64,000 nt of DNA from Pseudomonas wayambapalatensis (GCA_014268975.2 CP077096.1:1138501-1202500); one strand, 5' to 3'. Counted from the first letter of the stretch, positions 35,119 through 44,452 are shown. Notes: a model not told the origin generated them from the letters alone. Made by a program: numbers and translations.

Positions 35119-36152
35119 CAAATCACCTCGACTGCGTAGGTCTGTCGCTCGACCAGCGTGCCGATCGGCGACAGGTCCAGGCCCAGTTCAGCGGCGACCT
35201 CCAGAAACTCCGCCTCACCCTCGGGACTCACGGCTACCAGCAGGCCACCACTGGTCTGCGGGTCGCACAGCAGGTGCTTCTGCTCATCGCTCAGGGTGCC
35301 GATCTTGTGGCCATAGCTGTCGTGGTTGCGCAGCGTACCGCCGGGAATGCAGCCCTCGGCCAGGTAGTGATCCACACCCGGCAGGCGCGGTACTGCCTCG
35401 AACTGCAGGCGCGCGGTCAGGCCGCTGCCTTCGGCGACTTCGACCAGATGGCCGAGCAGGCCGAAGCCGGTCACGTCGGTCATCGCCTTGACCCCGTCGA
35501 GCTTGCCGAAGCGGCTGCCGGGTGTGTTCAGGGTGCACATCCAGTCCCGCGCAAGGCCCTGGTCCTGTTCACGCAGCTTGGACTTTTTCTCGGCGGTGGT
35601 GAGGATGCCGATACCCAGTGGCTTGGTCAGGTACAGCGTGCAGCCGACGGTCGCGGTGTCGTTGCGCTTGAGATTGCGCTTGCCGACCACGCCGGTCACC
35701 GCGAGGCCGAAGATCGGCTCGGGCGCATCGATGGAGTGGCCGCCGGCCAGTGGAATGCCCGCTTCGGCGCAGACCGCACGGCCACCACGGATCACCTCGC
35801 GGGCAACCTCAGGCGGCAACACGTTGACTGGCCAGCCGAGGATGGCGATGGCCATCAGCGGGTCGCCACCCATGGCGTAGATGTCGCTGATGGCGTTGGT
35901 CGCGGCTATACGGCCGAAGTCGTACGGATCGTCGACGATGGGCATGAAGAAGTCGGTGGTCGAGACCACCCCGCGCTCGTCGTCCAGGGCGTACACGGCA
36001 GCGTCGTCACGCGAGGCGTTGCCGACCCAGAGCTTGGGGTCCAGCGCCTGGCTGCCGCTTTCGGCAAGGATCACATCCAGCACCTTGGGGGAGATCTTGC
36101 AGCCACAGCCTGCGCCGTGGCTGTACTGGGTCAGGCGAATCGGCTCGCTCAT
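35118..36152 (-). CDS. selD: Selenophosphate synthetase
   Basis: 344 residues. It makes selenophosphate from selenide and ATP. The active-site segment [11 protein letters not shown] carries Cys, not selenocysteine, at the catalytic position, followed by the essential Lys. [10 protein letters not shown] and [18 protein letters not shown] are family signatures. The frame opens at 36209, but [19 protein letters not shown] at 36152 matches known N-termini. A possible -10 TACAAT lies on this strand at 36188-36183. Coupled to selU. Confidence 0.96.
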   Translation of the reverse strand: MSEPIRLTQYSHGAGCGCKISPKVLDVILAESGSQALDPKLWVGNASRDDAAVYALDDERGVVSTTDFFMPIVDDPYDFGRIAATNAISDIYAMGGDPLMAIAILGWPVNVLPPEVAREVIRGGRAVCAEAGIPLAGGHSIDAPEPIFGLAVTGVVGKRNLKRNDTATVGCTLYLTKPLGIGILTTAEKKSKLREQDQGLARDWMCTLNTPGSRFGKLDGVKAMTDVTGFGLLGHLVEVAEGSGLTARLQFEAVPRLPGVDHYLAEGCIPGGTLRNHDSYGHKIGTLSDEQKHLLCDPQTSGGLLVAVSPEGEAEFLEVAAELGLDLSPIGTLVERQTYAVEVI

Positions 36153-36277
36153 TAGGCACCTCGGGGTCCAATTGTTGCGCGATTGTAGCAAAGCTGGCCT
36201 TTGCGCCATCGGCTCTTATAATTCCCGCAGTCGGTGCGTCGCCGGCACTTTCCCCGCTATTGAACCGGAGAACTCCC

Positions 36278-37132
36278 ATGCTCAAACGCCCCTTGGCGCT
36301 CGCCGCCGGCCTCATGCTGTCCTGCTGCGCCGTCATCGCACAGGCCGCCGACACTTTGCGGGTCAGCGCTATTCCCGACGAAGCGCCGACCGAACTGCTG
36401 CGCAAGTTCAAGCCGCTGGGTGAATACCTCGAGCAGCAACTGGGCATGAAGGTGCAGTTCGTACCGGTCGCCGACTACCCGGCGGTGGTCGAGTCGCTGG
36501 CCAGCAATCGCCTGGACCTGGCCTGGCTGGGGGGCTTCACCTTCGTCCAGGTGCACCTGAAGGATCCGACCGCCACTCCGCTGGTGCAGCGTGAGCAGGA
36601 TGCGCAGTTCACCAGCAAGTTCATCACCGCCAACCCGGACGTGAAGAGCCTGGCCGACCTGAAGGGCAAGACTTTTGCCTTCGGTTCGATCTCCTCGACG
36701 TCCGGCAGCCTGATGCCGCGCTATTTCATGCTCAAGCAAGACAACATCAAGCCTGAAGACTACTTCAGTCGGGTCGCCTATTCCGGTGCACACGACGCCA
36801 CCGTGGCCTGGGTTCAGGCGGGCAAGGTCGATGCCGGCGTGCTCAACGCCAGCGTCTGGCAGAAGCTGGTCGATGCGGGCAAGGTCGACACCAGCAAGGT
36901 GAAGGTGTTTGCCACCACGCCGACCTACTACGACTACAACTGGACCGTGCGCGGCAACATGGACCCGGCCCTGAAAGACAAGATCAAGCAGGCCTTCCTC
37001 GCCCTCGACCCGGCCAAGCCCGAGCATAAGGCGATCCTCGACCTGCAAGCGGCCAGCCGCTTCATCGAAACCAAACCCGAAAACTACGCCGGCACCGAAC
37101 AGGCTGCCCGTGAGGCCGGCTTGCTCAAGTGA
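36278..37132 (+). CDS. phnD: Phosphonate-type ABC transporter substrate-binding protein
   Basis: 284 residues. Signal peptide [18 protein letters not shown], then a type II periplasmic binding protein of the PhnD/PtxB family ([68 protein letters not shown]). ATG at 36278 has a CGGAG ribosome site; an upstream in-frame TTG is less likely. First of four overlapping genes. The ligand could be a phosphonate, phosphite or another oxyanion; no C-P lyase or phosphite dehydrogenase gene is nearby. Confidence 0.88.
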   Translation: MLKRPLALAAGLMLSCCAVIAQAADTLRVSAIPDEAPTELLRKFKPLGEYLEQQLGMKVQFVPVADYPAVVESLASNRLDLAWLGGFTFVQVHLKDPTATPLVQREQDAQFTSKFITANPDVKSLADLKGKTFAFGSISSTSGSLMPRYFMLKQDNIKPEDYFSRVAYSGAHDATVAWVQAGKVDAGVLNASVWQKLVDAGKVDTSKVKVFATTPTYYDYNWTVRGNMDPALKDKIKQAFLALDPAKPEHKAILDLQAASRFIETKPENYAGTEQAAREAGLLK

Positions 37133-37923
37133 GTATTCAACTGCACGCGGCAGGGCTTCGGCATGGTCAGGTACGCGCCCTCGAAGACGTGAGCCTGCGC
37201 ATCGACAAGGGCGAGCGGGTGGCGGTGATCGGGCCATCGGGAGCGGGCAAGTCCAGCCTGCTGCACCTGATGGCCACGGCCGTGCAGCCCGGCGCCGGGC
37301 ACCTGGAGTTGCTCGGCGCACAGCCCTGGGCATTGTCGGCGGGTGCGCGGCAGCGCCTGCGGGCGCGGGTCGCGCTGGTGCACCAGGCGCCGCCGCTGCC
37401 GCCGCGCCAGCGGGTGGTCACCGCCGTCCTGGCCGGGCGCCTTGGCCAGTGGGGCACCTTGCGCGGCCTGCTCAATCTGCTGCACCCCAGCGATGTGCCG
37501 GGCGCGCGACAGGTGCTGGCGGAGTTGGGGCTGGCCGACAAGCTGTTCGTGCAGTGCGGGCAGTTGTCCGGTGGCCAGTTGCAAAGGGTGGGTATCGCCC
37601 GGGCGCTGTATCAACAACCTGAAGTACTGCTGGCCGACGAACCCGTCTCGGCGATGGACCCGGTGCTGGCTGATCACAGCCTGGCCCTGCTCAATCGCCA
37701 CGCGCAAACCCATGGCGTGACACTGGTCGCCAGCCTGCATGCCGTGGAGCTGGCGCTCGCGCATTTCCCCCGGGTGATTGGCATCCGCGAAGGGCGCGTG
37801 GTGTTCGATTGCCCGGCAGTGGCGGTGACCGATGCCTTGCTCGACGCCCTCTACGCCAATGAGCAACTGGCGTCGCCAACGACCGTGGGGCCGACGCTGA
37901 CGGTGCAGATCCCGCGATGCTGA
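37129..37923 (+). CDS. phnC: Phosphonate-type ABC transporter ATP-binding protein
   Basis: 264-residue ATPase. Walker [10 protein letters not shown], signature [16 protein letters not shown], Walker [14 protein letters not shown] and an H-loop (LHAVELAL). GTG start overlaps the phnD stop (GTGA). It ends overlapping the first permease gene by seven bases. Confidence 0.92.
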   Translation: MSIQLHAAGLRHGQVRALEDVSLRIDKGERVAVIGPSGAGKSSLLHLMATAVQPGAGHLELLGAQPWALSAGARQRLRARVALVHQAPPLPPRQRVVTAVLAGRLGQWGTLRGLLNLLHPSDVPGARQVLAELGLADKLFVQCGQLSGGQLQRVGIARALYQQPEVLLADEPVSAMDPVLADHSLALLNRHAQTHGVTLVASLHAVELALAHFPRVIGIREGRVVFDCPAVAVTDALLDALYANEQLASPTTVGPTLTVQIPRC

Positions 37924-38744
37924 AGACCGATGCCCGCGACCCTGCGGCGTTGCCACGCCTGTTGCTGACGCTGTTGTGCCTGGCCCTGTTGTGGCCGGGC
38001 GTGCAGTTGAGCGAACTCGACCCCGGGGTGCTGTTGCAGGCCGAGAACCGTCAACAGATGGCAAGCTTCGTTGGCGCCTTCTGGCCACCGGCCCATGACC
38101 GGGACTTTCTGGCGTTGCTGTTCGAGGCCACCCTGCAGACGCTTGCCGTGGCCACTGCCGGCATGACCCTGGCATTGCTGCTGGCCATCCCCGCCAGCCT
38201 GCTGGGCAGCCGGGCATTGTCGTTGAGGGCGGCATCCCGCGCGGGTCGCCCCGGGCCTTGGTCGCGGCTGGTGCGCATGCCGGTACGCGGCCTGCTGGTG
38301 TTCCTGCGCAGCGTGCCGGAGATCGTCTGGGCGCTGTTGTTCGTGCGCGCCGTGGGGCTGGGACCGACGGCGGGGGTACTGGCCATCGCCATCACCTACA
38401 GCGGCATGCTTGGCAAGGTCTATGCCGAAATCTTCGAGTCGGTGGACCAGCGCCCGGCCCACGCCTTGATGCAGGCCGGCAGCGGACGGCTGAGTGCGTT
38501 TTGCTATGGCATCCTGCCGGTGGCGGCGGCGGAGGTCGTGTCCTACACGGTCTATCGCTGGGAATGCGCGGTGCGGGCTTCGGTGGTGATGGGCTTTGTC
38601 GGTGCTGGCGGGCTGGGGCAGCAGATCGACCTGTCGATGCGCATGTTCGCTGGCGCCGAGGTGGCGAGCATGCTGCTGGCGTTTCTCGTACTGGTGACCC
38701 TGGCCGATGTGTTGAGCCGCGTGTTGCGCGGGAGGCTGGCATGA
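37917..38744 (+). CDS. phnE: Phosphonate-type ABC transporter permease, first subunit
   Basis: 275 residues, about six helices. Carries the PhnE-type EAA loop ([31 protein letters not shown]) and [35 protein letters not shown] is typical of the family. Its stop overlaps the next permease start (ATGA), so the two likely form a heterodimer. Confidence 0.9.
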   Translation: MLKTDARDPAALPRLLLTLLCLALLWPGVQLSELDPGVLLQAENRQQMASFVGAFWPPAHDRDFLALLFEATLQTLAVATAGMTLALLLAIPASLLGSRALSLRAASRAGRPGPWSRLVRMPVRGLLVFLRSVPEIVWALLFVRAVGLGPTAGVLAIAITYSGMLGKVYAEIFESVDQRPAHALMQAGSGRLSAFCYGILPVAAAEVVSYTVYRWECAVRASVVMGFVGAGGLGQQIDLSMRMFAGAEVASMLLAFLVLVTLADVLSRVLRGRLA

Positions 38745-39508
38745 ACCGGGCGATCAACCTGCTGGTGATCGTCGCCATCGTCGCGGCGGTGGTGGCGTCG
38801 TTCGCCTACCTGGAACTCGACCTTGCGGCCGTCGTCGGCAATGGTGGATTGGCGCAGATGGGCGAGTACGCCTCGCGCTTCCTGAGCCCCGACCTGTCCC
38901 CCGAGCATCTGCGTGCCGTGGGCCGTGGTGCATTGGAAACCCTGGCGATGTCGGGGCTGGGCACCTTGCTGGCGATGGTGCTTGGCCTGCTGCTGGCATT
39001 GCCCGCGGCCGGGCGCTTCGGCTGGCCGCTGCAGGGGGCGGCGCGCTTGCTGCTCAATGCCCTGCGGGCTATCCCTGAGCTGGTGTGGGCGGCCTTGACC
39101 GTGCTGGCAGCCGGGCTCGGGCCCAATGCCGGCACCCTGGCCCTGGCGCTGCACACGGCAGGCGTGCTGGGGCGCCTGTTCGCCGAGGCGCTGGAGAACG
39201 CGCCCGCAGAGCCGGCGGCGGCGATCCGCTTGCAGGGCGGCAGCCAGGTCGCAGCGTTCTGCTTCGGCACCTTGCCCAATCTGTGGCCGCAGTTGCTGGC
39301 CTACAGCCTGTATCGCTGGGAGAACAATATCCGCATGGCCAGTGTGCTGGGCTTCGTTGGTGCGGGCGGGTTGGGGCAGATGCTCTACACCACCCTCAGC
39401 CTGTTCCAGGAAGCCCAGGCCAGCACGGTGATCATCGGCATGCTGGCGCTGGTGTTGCTGGTGGATGCCTTCAGCGATGTGCTGCGCCAGCGCTATGTGC
39501 GGGCGTAG
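38741..39508 (+). CDS. phnE: Phosphonate-type ABC transporter permease, second subunit
   Basis: 255 residues. The ATG at 38741 overlaps the previous stop. It aligns with its neighbour through ALRAIPELVWAALTVLAAGLGP, the EAA-like loop ALENAPAEPAAAIRLQGGSQVAAFCFGTLP and [14 protein letters not shown], so the pair arose by duplication. Last gene of the four-gene importer operon. Confidence 0.9.
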   Translation: MNRAINLLVIVAIVAAVVASFAYLELDLAAVVGNGGLAQMGEYASRFLSPDLSPEHLRAVGRGALETLAMSGLGTLLAMVLGLLLALPAAGRFGWPLQGAARLLLNALRAIPELVWAALTVLAAGLGPNAGTLALALHTAGVLGRLFAEALENAPAEPAAAIRLQGGSQVAAFCFGTLPNLWPQLLAYSLYRWENNIRMASVLGFVGAGGLGQMLYTTLSLFQEAQASTVIIGMLALVLLVDAFSDVLRQRYVRA

Positions 39509-39523
39509 ATGAAGAGGGCTGTT

Positions 39524-40414
39524 TCAGTCCACCCATTCCCCACACTGCGCCTCGCGCTGCATCGACTCCAGGTTCCGTTCGATGGCCTCGCAGATCGTGT
39601 CCATCGGAATCTGGTGCTCGCTGCGTCGAAACGGGCTCTGCAGGTCGGTGCCGATCCGCTCGATCGCCAGCAGCATGAAGCCCACCACCGTCGAAGCCAG
39701 CGGCGTGAACCACTCCAGCGACTCCACCAGCCCGATCGGCACGATCACGCAGAACAGCGTGATGAACAACCGCGGAAAATACACGTAAGGGTAGGGCAGT
39801 GGCGTATTGGCGATCCGCTCCATCCCGCCCTGGGCGTTGGACAGGTCCACCAGCGTCGACTCCAGCCGCGCCAGGCGAATGCTGTCCAGCCGCCCGGCCT
39901 TGTATTCGCGTGCCAGCAAGGCGGCGGAGCCGGCGAGGATGTCGTTGGCGAAGTTGTTCGAACCATTGCGCCGCTCGAACTCGTGATGCGGGATGAACGC
40001 CATCAGCTCCGGCGGGCACGGCTCGTTCTTCAGGTGCGCTGCCAGGCAGTTCACATAGGCCACATGCCGACGCAGCAAGGTCGCCTTGACCGGGTTGAGC
40101 CCGTCATCTGGATCGTCTACCAGCGTCAGCACCTGCCGCGCAAAGCTGCGTGAACTGTTCACCATCGCCCCCCACAACGTGCGCGCCTCCCACCAGCGGT
40201 TGTAGGCACTGCTGTTGCGAAAGCTCACCAGCACCACCAGCGCCGAACCCAATAGCGTCAGCGGGATCAGCGGCAGGCTGAACTTGCTGTTGAAGAACAG
40301 CATGAAGTCGATGGTGACCAGGATGTCCCACACCAGCAGCCACAGCAGCGACCAGCCGATGTAGTTGAAGGTCTTGAGGACCAGGCGGTACTTGCGCACG
40401 AGGTAGTTTTTCAC
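39524..40414 (-). CDS. Bestrophin-family membrane protein
   Basis: About 296 residues from a GTG start (MKNYLVRKYRLVLKTFNYIG). The frame extends to 40639, but the upstream part does not look like family sequence. Hydrophobic segments (WSLLWLLVWDILVTIDFMLFF; LPLIPLTLLGSALVVLVSF; LFITLFCVIVPIGLVESL) and SSAYNRWWEARTLWGAMVNSSR match bacterial bestrophins (UPF0187), putative anion channels. Convergent with the ABC permease gene. Confidence 0.88.
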   Translation of the reverse strand: MKNYLVRKYRLVLKTFNYIGWSLLWLLVWDILVTIDFMLFFNSKFSLPLIPLTLLGSALVVLVSFRNSSAYNRWWEARTLWGAMVNSSRSFARQVLTLVDDPDDGLNPVKATLLRRHVAYVNCLAAHLKNEPCPPELMAFIPHHEFERRNGSNNFANDILAGSAALLAREYKAGRLDSIRLARLESTLVDLSNAQGGMERIANTPLPYPYVYFPRLFITLFCVIVPIGLVESLEWFTPLASTVVGFMLLAIERIGTDLQSPFRRSEHQIPMDTICEAIERNLESMQREAQCGEWVD

Positions 40415-40672
40415 GCAGGGATCTCTTCGTGGAGCGGATGAAGGATCCGACGTCGGGGGCGGGGCAAGGTTCGGTGGACTGGATGTTACTGGACGTGTTT
40501 CTCGCGAGGTCGCGACGCAATTAACCCGACGGTTAGTGTATTTCGTCCAGCACGTTTGAAGTCCTGTTTTCGATAGTGGCACAATGCTCGAACGCCGACC
40601 CCCAGGGCATTTTCCCGCCTGGCTGCCTGTCCGGTGCATTCAAGGACAGTCCATTTTTTCGGTGAGCCCTCA

Positions 40673-41728
40673 ATGATCGAGCGAACGGGTAAGGGTCTTT
40701 CCTTCGCCAAACGCATGTACCCACCCCGCGCCATTGGCACCGGGCTGGGGTTCTTCTGTGTGCTGATCGGCATCTGGCCGCTGCAGCCGGCCTGGTGGAC
40801 CTGGGCCTTGCTAGCGCTGCACGGCTTCGTCTGGCCGCACGTCGCTTATCAGCTGGCCCGGTTGTCGAAGCAGCCCTTTCGCGCCGAGCAGCGCAACCTG
40901 GTGTTCGATGGCTTTGCAGGAGGCTGCTGGGCTGGCGTCATGGGGCTCAACCCGCTGCCGAGCGTGATCATCCTGTCGATGATCGCCATGGACAAGATCG
41001 CTGCTGGCGGCTGGCACATGCTCGGCAAGACCTTCCTCGCCCAGGCGCTGGGCATTGGCCTGGGGCTCTGGTTGTACGCGCCACCGCTATTCCCGCCTAC
41101 CAGCCAGGCACAGATGCTTGCGTGCCTGCCGATCCTGCTGATCTACCCCATGGCCATCGGCCTGATCTGCTATCAAGTCACCGTCCAGCTCGCCCAGCAC
41201 AAACGCACCCTGGCGCGCCTGAGCCAGACCGACAGCCTCACCGGCCTGATCAACCACGGCGCCTGGAAAGACCTGCTGCTGCGCGAATTCCAGCGTTGCC
41301 GCCGCGACAATCAGGCCAATGTGCTGGCGCTGATCGACATCGACCATTTCAAGCAGATCAACGACCGTCACGGCCACCTGATGGGTGACGACATCCTGCG
41401 CACCCTCAGCGCGTTCCTGCCGACCCACCTGCGCAAGAGCGACCCGGTGGCGCGCTATGGCGGTGACGAGTTCTGCGTGATGCTGCCCGGCGTCAGCGTG
41501 GCGCAGGCCGAAGAAGTGCTCGAGCGGCTGCGCGAGGCGGTGGAGTGTTATCGCCATCCTGAATTGCCGGAGCAGGGGTTGAGCCTGAGCATCGGCATCG
41601 CGCCTTTTGGCGGGCATCTTCAGAGCGCCGAGGCCTGGTTGCATGAGGCGGATATGGCGCTGTACCAGGCCAAGAGTGCGGGGCGAAATCGGATTGTGGT
41701 GGCGGGGCGGTATGGGGCGATGGTCTAA
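40673..41728 (+). CDS. MASE2-GGDEF diguanylate cyclase
   Basis: 351 residues. An N-terminal MASE2-like region of four to six helices (about 1-170), as in E. coli DgcC, precedes a GGDEF domain (about 185-345). The active site is intact (ARYGGDEF), as are DIDHFKQIND and LSIGIA. The inhibitory I-site RxxD is present exactly five residues upstream (RKSD-PVARY-GGDEF), so feedback inhibition by c-di-GMP is expected. No EAL domain. ATG at 40673 is chosen over an in-frame ATG 39 bases earlier because the domain starts at MIERTGKGLSFAKRMYPPRAIG. A role in biofilm or adhesion control is inference. Confidence 0.9.
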   Translation: MIERTGKGLSFAKRMYPPRAIGTGLGFFCVLIGIWPLQPAWWTWALLALHGFVWPHVAYQLARLSKQPFRAEQRNLVFDGFAGGCWAGVMGLNPLPSVIILSMIAMDKIAAGGWHMLGKTFLAQALGIGLGLWLYAPPLFPPTSQAQMLACLPILLIYPMAIGLICYQVTVQLAQHKRTLARLSQTDSLTGLINHGAWKDLLLREFQRCRRDNQANVLALIDIDHFKQINDRHGHLMGDDILRTLSAFLPTHLRKSDPVARYGGDEFCVMLPGVSVAQAEEVLERLREAVECYRHPELPEQGLSLSIGIAPFGGHLQSAEAWLHEADMALYQAKSAGRNRIVVAGRYGAMV

Positions 41729-41806
41729 CACCAGCAATTCCATAGCTGCTATGTGTTGGTTTTTAGTTGGCTCAGCAGGTCGACCTCTTCTGACCCGCGC
41801 AGCTCA

Positions 41807-41915
41807 AAAATAAACGGACGCCAATCATCCGATTGTTCTCGATAAGCAGGCTCTTCAGCTATGTTTAGGCGTACCCAACCCTATGGATAAACGGATTTAA
41901 TCGTCCGTTTATTTT
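41807..41915. promoter_or_regulatory. Inverted-repeat operator region of the HipB-like gene
   Basis: AAAATAAACGGACG (41807-41820) recurs as its exact reverse complement at 41902-41915. A closer palindrome, ATAAACGGA-N8-TCCGTTTAT, lies at 41887-41912. The N8 spacing resembles HipB operators. The region is AT-rich and directly precedes the regulator, so autorepression is likely. Confidence 0.6.
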
Positions 41916-41941
41916 AATTAGTCGGACATATTTGGCCGCTT

Positions 41942-42262
41942 ATGGAAAGATTTTTTCCGGTAGATTGTGACGCAAGCCTCCAGCGTATAGGGCTTCTAGT
42001 CAAAACGGCGCGCCTGGAGCAGGGTGTCCGGCAACTGGATGTCGTCAGTAGACTTGGCGTTACCGAGAAGATGCTGCGTCGCATCGAACGTGGTGATCCA
42101 TCCGTCAGTGTCAGATCGTTGATGCTCGTGTTGTGGAACCTTGGTCTCACAGACAAGGTTTTCCGTCCTCTGGAGGACGCTTCAGTCTCCTTCGTTGAGT
42201 TGAAGGACGAGACCAGTGGCCGCCGAGCGCGCAGACGTCGCGCCAAGCCGGAGGACTTCTGA
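41942..42262 (+). CDS. HipB-like XRE-family regulator (orphan antitoxin)
   Basis: 106 residues with an XRE HTH (LVKTARLEQGVRQLDVVSRLGVTEKMLRRIERGDPSVSVRSLMLVLWNLG), as in HipB antitoxins that precede hipA. The basic tail SGRRARRRRAKPEDF is also typical. Its stop overlaps the start of a hipA remnant (TGATG), the normal hipBA coupling, but that toxin gene is broken. The operator palindromes upstream suggest it still represses itself. Base composition is lower in GC than the core genes. Confidence 0.8.
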   Translation: MERFFPVDCDASLQRIGLLVKTARLEQGVRQLDVVSRLGVTEKMLRRIERGDPSVSVRSLMLVLWNLGLTDKVFRPLEDASVSFVELKDETSGRRARRRRAKPEDF

Positions 42263-42500
42263 TGCCCAGTACCTACATCTACATGGAGCACCCCAGACCG
42301 GTGAGGTTCTGACGCTTGGGCGCCTGACCTTGAATGGCAACCGCCCTGGCGAGTTCATCTATTCTCCCGCCGCGCAGGATGAGGCGGACCCGGTTGCCGG
42401 TTGGGCTGATGAGTTGAAGGAGTACTACGCGGACTTTCTGCAAGGCAAGGTGCTGGAACTGGCGCGCAATGCGACCACCGCACAGAGGATTCTGGGCTGA
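42262..42500 (+). pseudogene. hipA remnant: frameshifted and truncated
   Basis: From ATG 42262 the frame reads MPSTYIYMEHP and stops at 42312. In another frame the HipA-like N-terminus continues as QTGEVLTLGRLTLNGNRPGEFIYSP. Loss of one C in the run at about 42291-42294 explains the break (HPQTGEV expected). After FIYSP the similarity ends and a different tail of about 43 residues runs to a stop at 42500. The kinase domain is absent, so the toxin is dead. Confidence 0.75.
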
Positions 42501-42604
42501 GCGTCAATGGCGGGCTGCATGCGGAAAAATCCGACTGATATTTGGGATGTGTACTGCTGATCTGGTAAGTGGCAAACGGTTAGAACTGGCGTTTCGACGC
42601 TGGA

Positions 42605-43300
42605 ATGTTTGCCATGGAAAAGCTGGTCCGGTGGACCAAGGTGCAAACGGAGCATCTTGCGCAAATTGAAAGCCCAACATTTGCCAGACGCAGGGTTGAA
42701 AGCGCTCTTCGGCATGATGAGTATCTTGTTGGCCTTGATGAGCTGATCCGATCCTGTACTCATTCATCTCCTCTGCGAGCTGGTACGTCTTGCACTGAAA
42801 CCTTGCTAGCACACGTCGAGCACGGGCGATGGCTGTTAATTACTCCTAGGCCGCTCAGGCCTTTCGTCTCCGGTGGACTTGGCCATTACCCGCATTTGTC
42901 ATGGTGCCAATCCAATCCAGGTTGTCCTAGCACCTCCGTGTTGCATGAAGGTCCTGGAAAATGGCGAACAGTAGATATCAGTGTTGATATGGGAAAAAGT
43001 GCCTTGGCCTTCGCTGCCAACCTCCTGGTGTCTCGCGGTGAAGACCGAATGTTCTTGTCTGAAGGCAAGGATTACTCGAATACGGTTCGAACGATCACAC
43101 AGAGGTGGACTCCGCTGGAGGAGCATGAATTGCGGATGTCGCTTCGCTCAACCAAACGTAACTATGGCGAAATTCGGCACATTAGACAGGTTTATGTCGA
43201 GGCTGATGATCATTGGCCTGTTGACGGTAAGTCTTGGCATTGGCGACCTGTCGTCGCGGACACTATCTATGAACAGAAAGGAGGTGTTTTTTGGCCCTGA
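42605..43300 (+). CDS. Unknown protein, first gene of an overlapping pair
   Basis: 231 residues (or 228 from the ATG at 42614). No family recognised. The protein is soluble, with no signal peptide, rich in Trp/His and with five Cys. Notable segments are LITPRPLRPFVSGGLGHYPHLSWC and VDGKSWHWRPVV near the C-terminus. It overlaps the next gene, which encodes a four-helix membrane protein and is preceded by a very strong ribosome site inside this gene. Low-GC codon use compared with the core and the position next to a decayed toxin-antitoxin locus suggest acquisition by transfer. A toxin-immunity or effector-membrane pair is possible but unproven. Confidence 0.6.
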   Translation: MFAMEKLVRWTKVQTEHLAQIESPTFARRRVESALRHDEYLVGLDELIRSCTHSSPLRAGTSCTETLLAHVEHGRWLLITPRPLRPFVSGGLGHYPHLSWCQSNPGCPSTSVLHEGPGKWRTVDISVDMGKSALAFAANLLVSRGEDRMFLSEGKDYSNTVRTITQRWTPLEEHELRMSLRSTKRNYGEIRHIRQVYVEADDHWPVDGKSWHWRPVVADTIYEQKGGVFWP

Positions 43301-43755
43301 TGAACGATCGTCTTCAGCGATTCACCCAATTATGCTGGGGCGCGATGGATGCGCTCATCATCGTGCTCTACGCAGTCGCCAGCATTCGCCGTGGTCGGAT
43401 TCCATTTTGGGATGATCTGCAAAGCATTGTGGCCTTGTCACGCGAGCATGGTGAGTTGGCATTGTTTATCGGCCTTACAGGCGTAGCGGTGCATCTCTCG
43501 GTAGTCGCCAGTGGTTTGCTGTTTATCAAAGGTGTGCGTGTTGCGGCCTATGTCGGCCTGGCCCAGGCGCCATTTCGAATGATCCTGCTTCCCTCGATAC
43601 CTATCGCCTTCCTATGGCCCAACATCCTTGTTACGCCAGCACCCTGGCTGCTTTTTCTACTGGGAGTTGTCACGGAAGCCGTTAAAGTGTGGAGTTTGGT
43701 ACTGCTGGTGCGAAGCCAGCGGTTCGCCCAAGCGACTGAATCACAGCCTGTGTAG
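43291..43755 (+). CDS. Unknown membrane protein, second gene of the pair
   Basis: 154 residues from TTG 43291, or 151 from ATG 43300. The ribosome site AAGGAGGTG (43278-43286) sits six bases from the TTG, which favours it, while the ATG forms a TGATG overlap with the previous stop. Four hydrophobic segments: LCWGAMDALIIVLYAVASI, LALFIGLTGVAVHLSVVASG, APFRMILLPSIPIAFLW and PWLLFLLGVVTEAVKVWSLV. No family recognised. Tightly coupled to the upstream gene. Confidence 0.65.
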   Translation: MALMNDRLQRFTQLCWGAMDALIIVLYAVASIRRGRIPFWDDLQSIVALSREHGELALFIGLTGVAVHLSVVASGLLFIKGVRVAAYVGLAQAPFRMILLPSIPIAFLWPNILVTPAPWLLFLLGVVTEAVKVWSLVLLVRSQRFAQATESQPV

Positions 43756-43817
43756 CCGATGCGACTCAATAGGCCGGGGCTACGTGCAGCCCCACCTATC
43801 GACAATGCGGCTCTGAC

Positions 43818-44075
43818 CTAGCGGCTTTCCCGTCCGCGCCCTATCTCCACGTCATCCATCACCGCCTTGACCATGTCGCACAGCAAGTGCGCAGCCCAGC
43901 CCAGGTCGGCTTCGCCATCGGTGGAGGCGAGCAAGGTCATGCGCTTGGCGCAGGCCATCATTGCCGACGCCTGTTCCATTGCCAGTTTCGAATCATGTCC
44001 GGGCTCGACCCGGAACAGCGGCTTGTCGCCATCGCCGTAACCGAACCCGGTGACGCCTGCAGTGGTATCGCTCAT
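43818..44075 (-). CDS. DUF3077-like small protein
   Basis: 85 residues. PLFRVEPGHDSKLAMEQASAMMACAKRM...LGWAAHLLCDMVKAVMDD resembles the DUF3077 family common in Pseudomonas, of unknown function. It is the second gene of a two-gene operon, 13 bases after the 77-residue gene upstream. A ribosome site GAAGGAGC precedes it. Confidence 0.65.
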   Translation of the reverse strand: MSDTTAGVTGFGYGDGDKPLFRVEPGHDSKLAMEQASAMMACAKRMTLLASTDGEADLGWAAHLLCDMVKAVMDDVEIGRGRESR

Positions 44076-44088
44076 CTCCGATGCTCCT

Positions 44089-44322
44089 TCAGTGACGGAC
44101 CTGGATCCTGCTCAGTGCGGTTTCCGCCAGCGTCAGGGCGGCATCGACTTCGTGGGCGGTGGTGATGGTCAGGGGCTGGGCGGGGGAGCCGAGGGTGAGG
44201 GCGGTGCTGTGGCGGGTGATGGCGAGGGCGCAGGTGAGGTGTTCGATGATTTGGAGGACGAGGTCTTCGAGGGCGTGGGGATTTTCGCTGGGAAAAGGGG
44301 GATCGGGGACGATCTTTAGCAT
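44089..44322 (-). CDS. Small protein, first gene of the DUF operon
   Basis: 77 residues, MLKIVPDPPFPSENPHALEDLVLQIIEHL.... It resembles short Pseudomonas proteins that precede DUF3077 genes (MxKxVPDPP start); function unknown. The ATG at 44322 follows AGGAG at good spacing. The same frame is open upstream to 44547, but that part overlaps a structured leader and is unlikely to be coding. Confidence 0.65.
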   Translation of the reverse strand: MLKIVPDPPFPSENPHALEDLVLQIIEHLTCALAITRHSTALTLGSPAQPLTITTAHEVDAALTLAETALSRIQVRH

Positions 44323-44376
44323 GGTGAACTCCTCGCTGATGAAGGGACCACCACCATTGCTGTCAAACAAGAGGGT

Positions 44377-44452
44377 GGCAGCTGTAAGTAGGTTGACAGA
44401 CCGGTCAGCAAGGAAACCCGGCGCACCCGGAGGTGCCCCACCTACAGCCGCC
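44377..44452 (-). ncRNA. Candidate structured 5' leader of the DUF operon
   Basis: A closing stem pairs GGCAGCTGT (44377-44385) with ACAGCCGCC (44444-44452), eight of nine pairs. AGGT (44390-44393) pairs with ACCT (44440-44443). Inside lie GCACC/GGTGC (44423-44427 with 44432-44436, loop CGGA) and a short palindrome GACCGGTC. It ends about 55 bases before the ATG at 44322. Orientation on the minus strand is inferred from the operon. Confidence 0.45.

Noticed and set aside
36160..36277. Search for a Pho box before phnD
   Set aside because: No pair of CTGTCAT-like direct repeats was found; only a TATAAT (36217-36222) without a clear -35.
38258..38740. Extension of the second permease to 416 residues
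   Set aside because: The extra part lies in another frame of the first permease; the ATGA overlap at 38741 is the natural start.
43776..43793. GGGGCT/AGCCCC hairpin as a terminator between convergent genes
   Set aside because: Short stem and no T tract on either strand; left unannotated.
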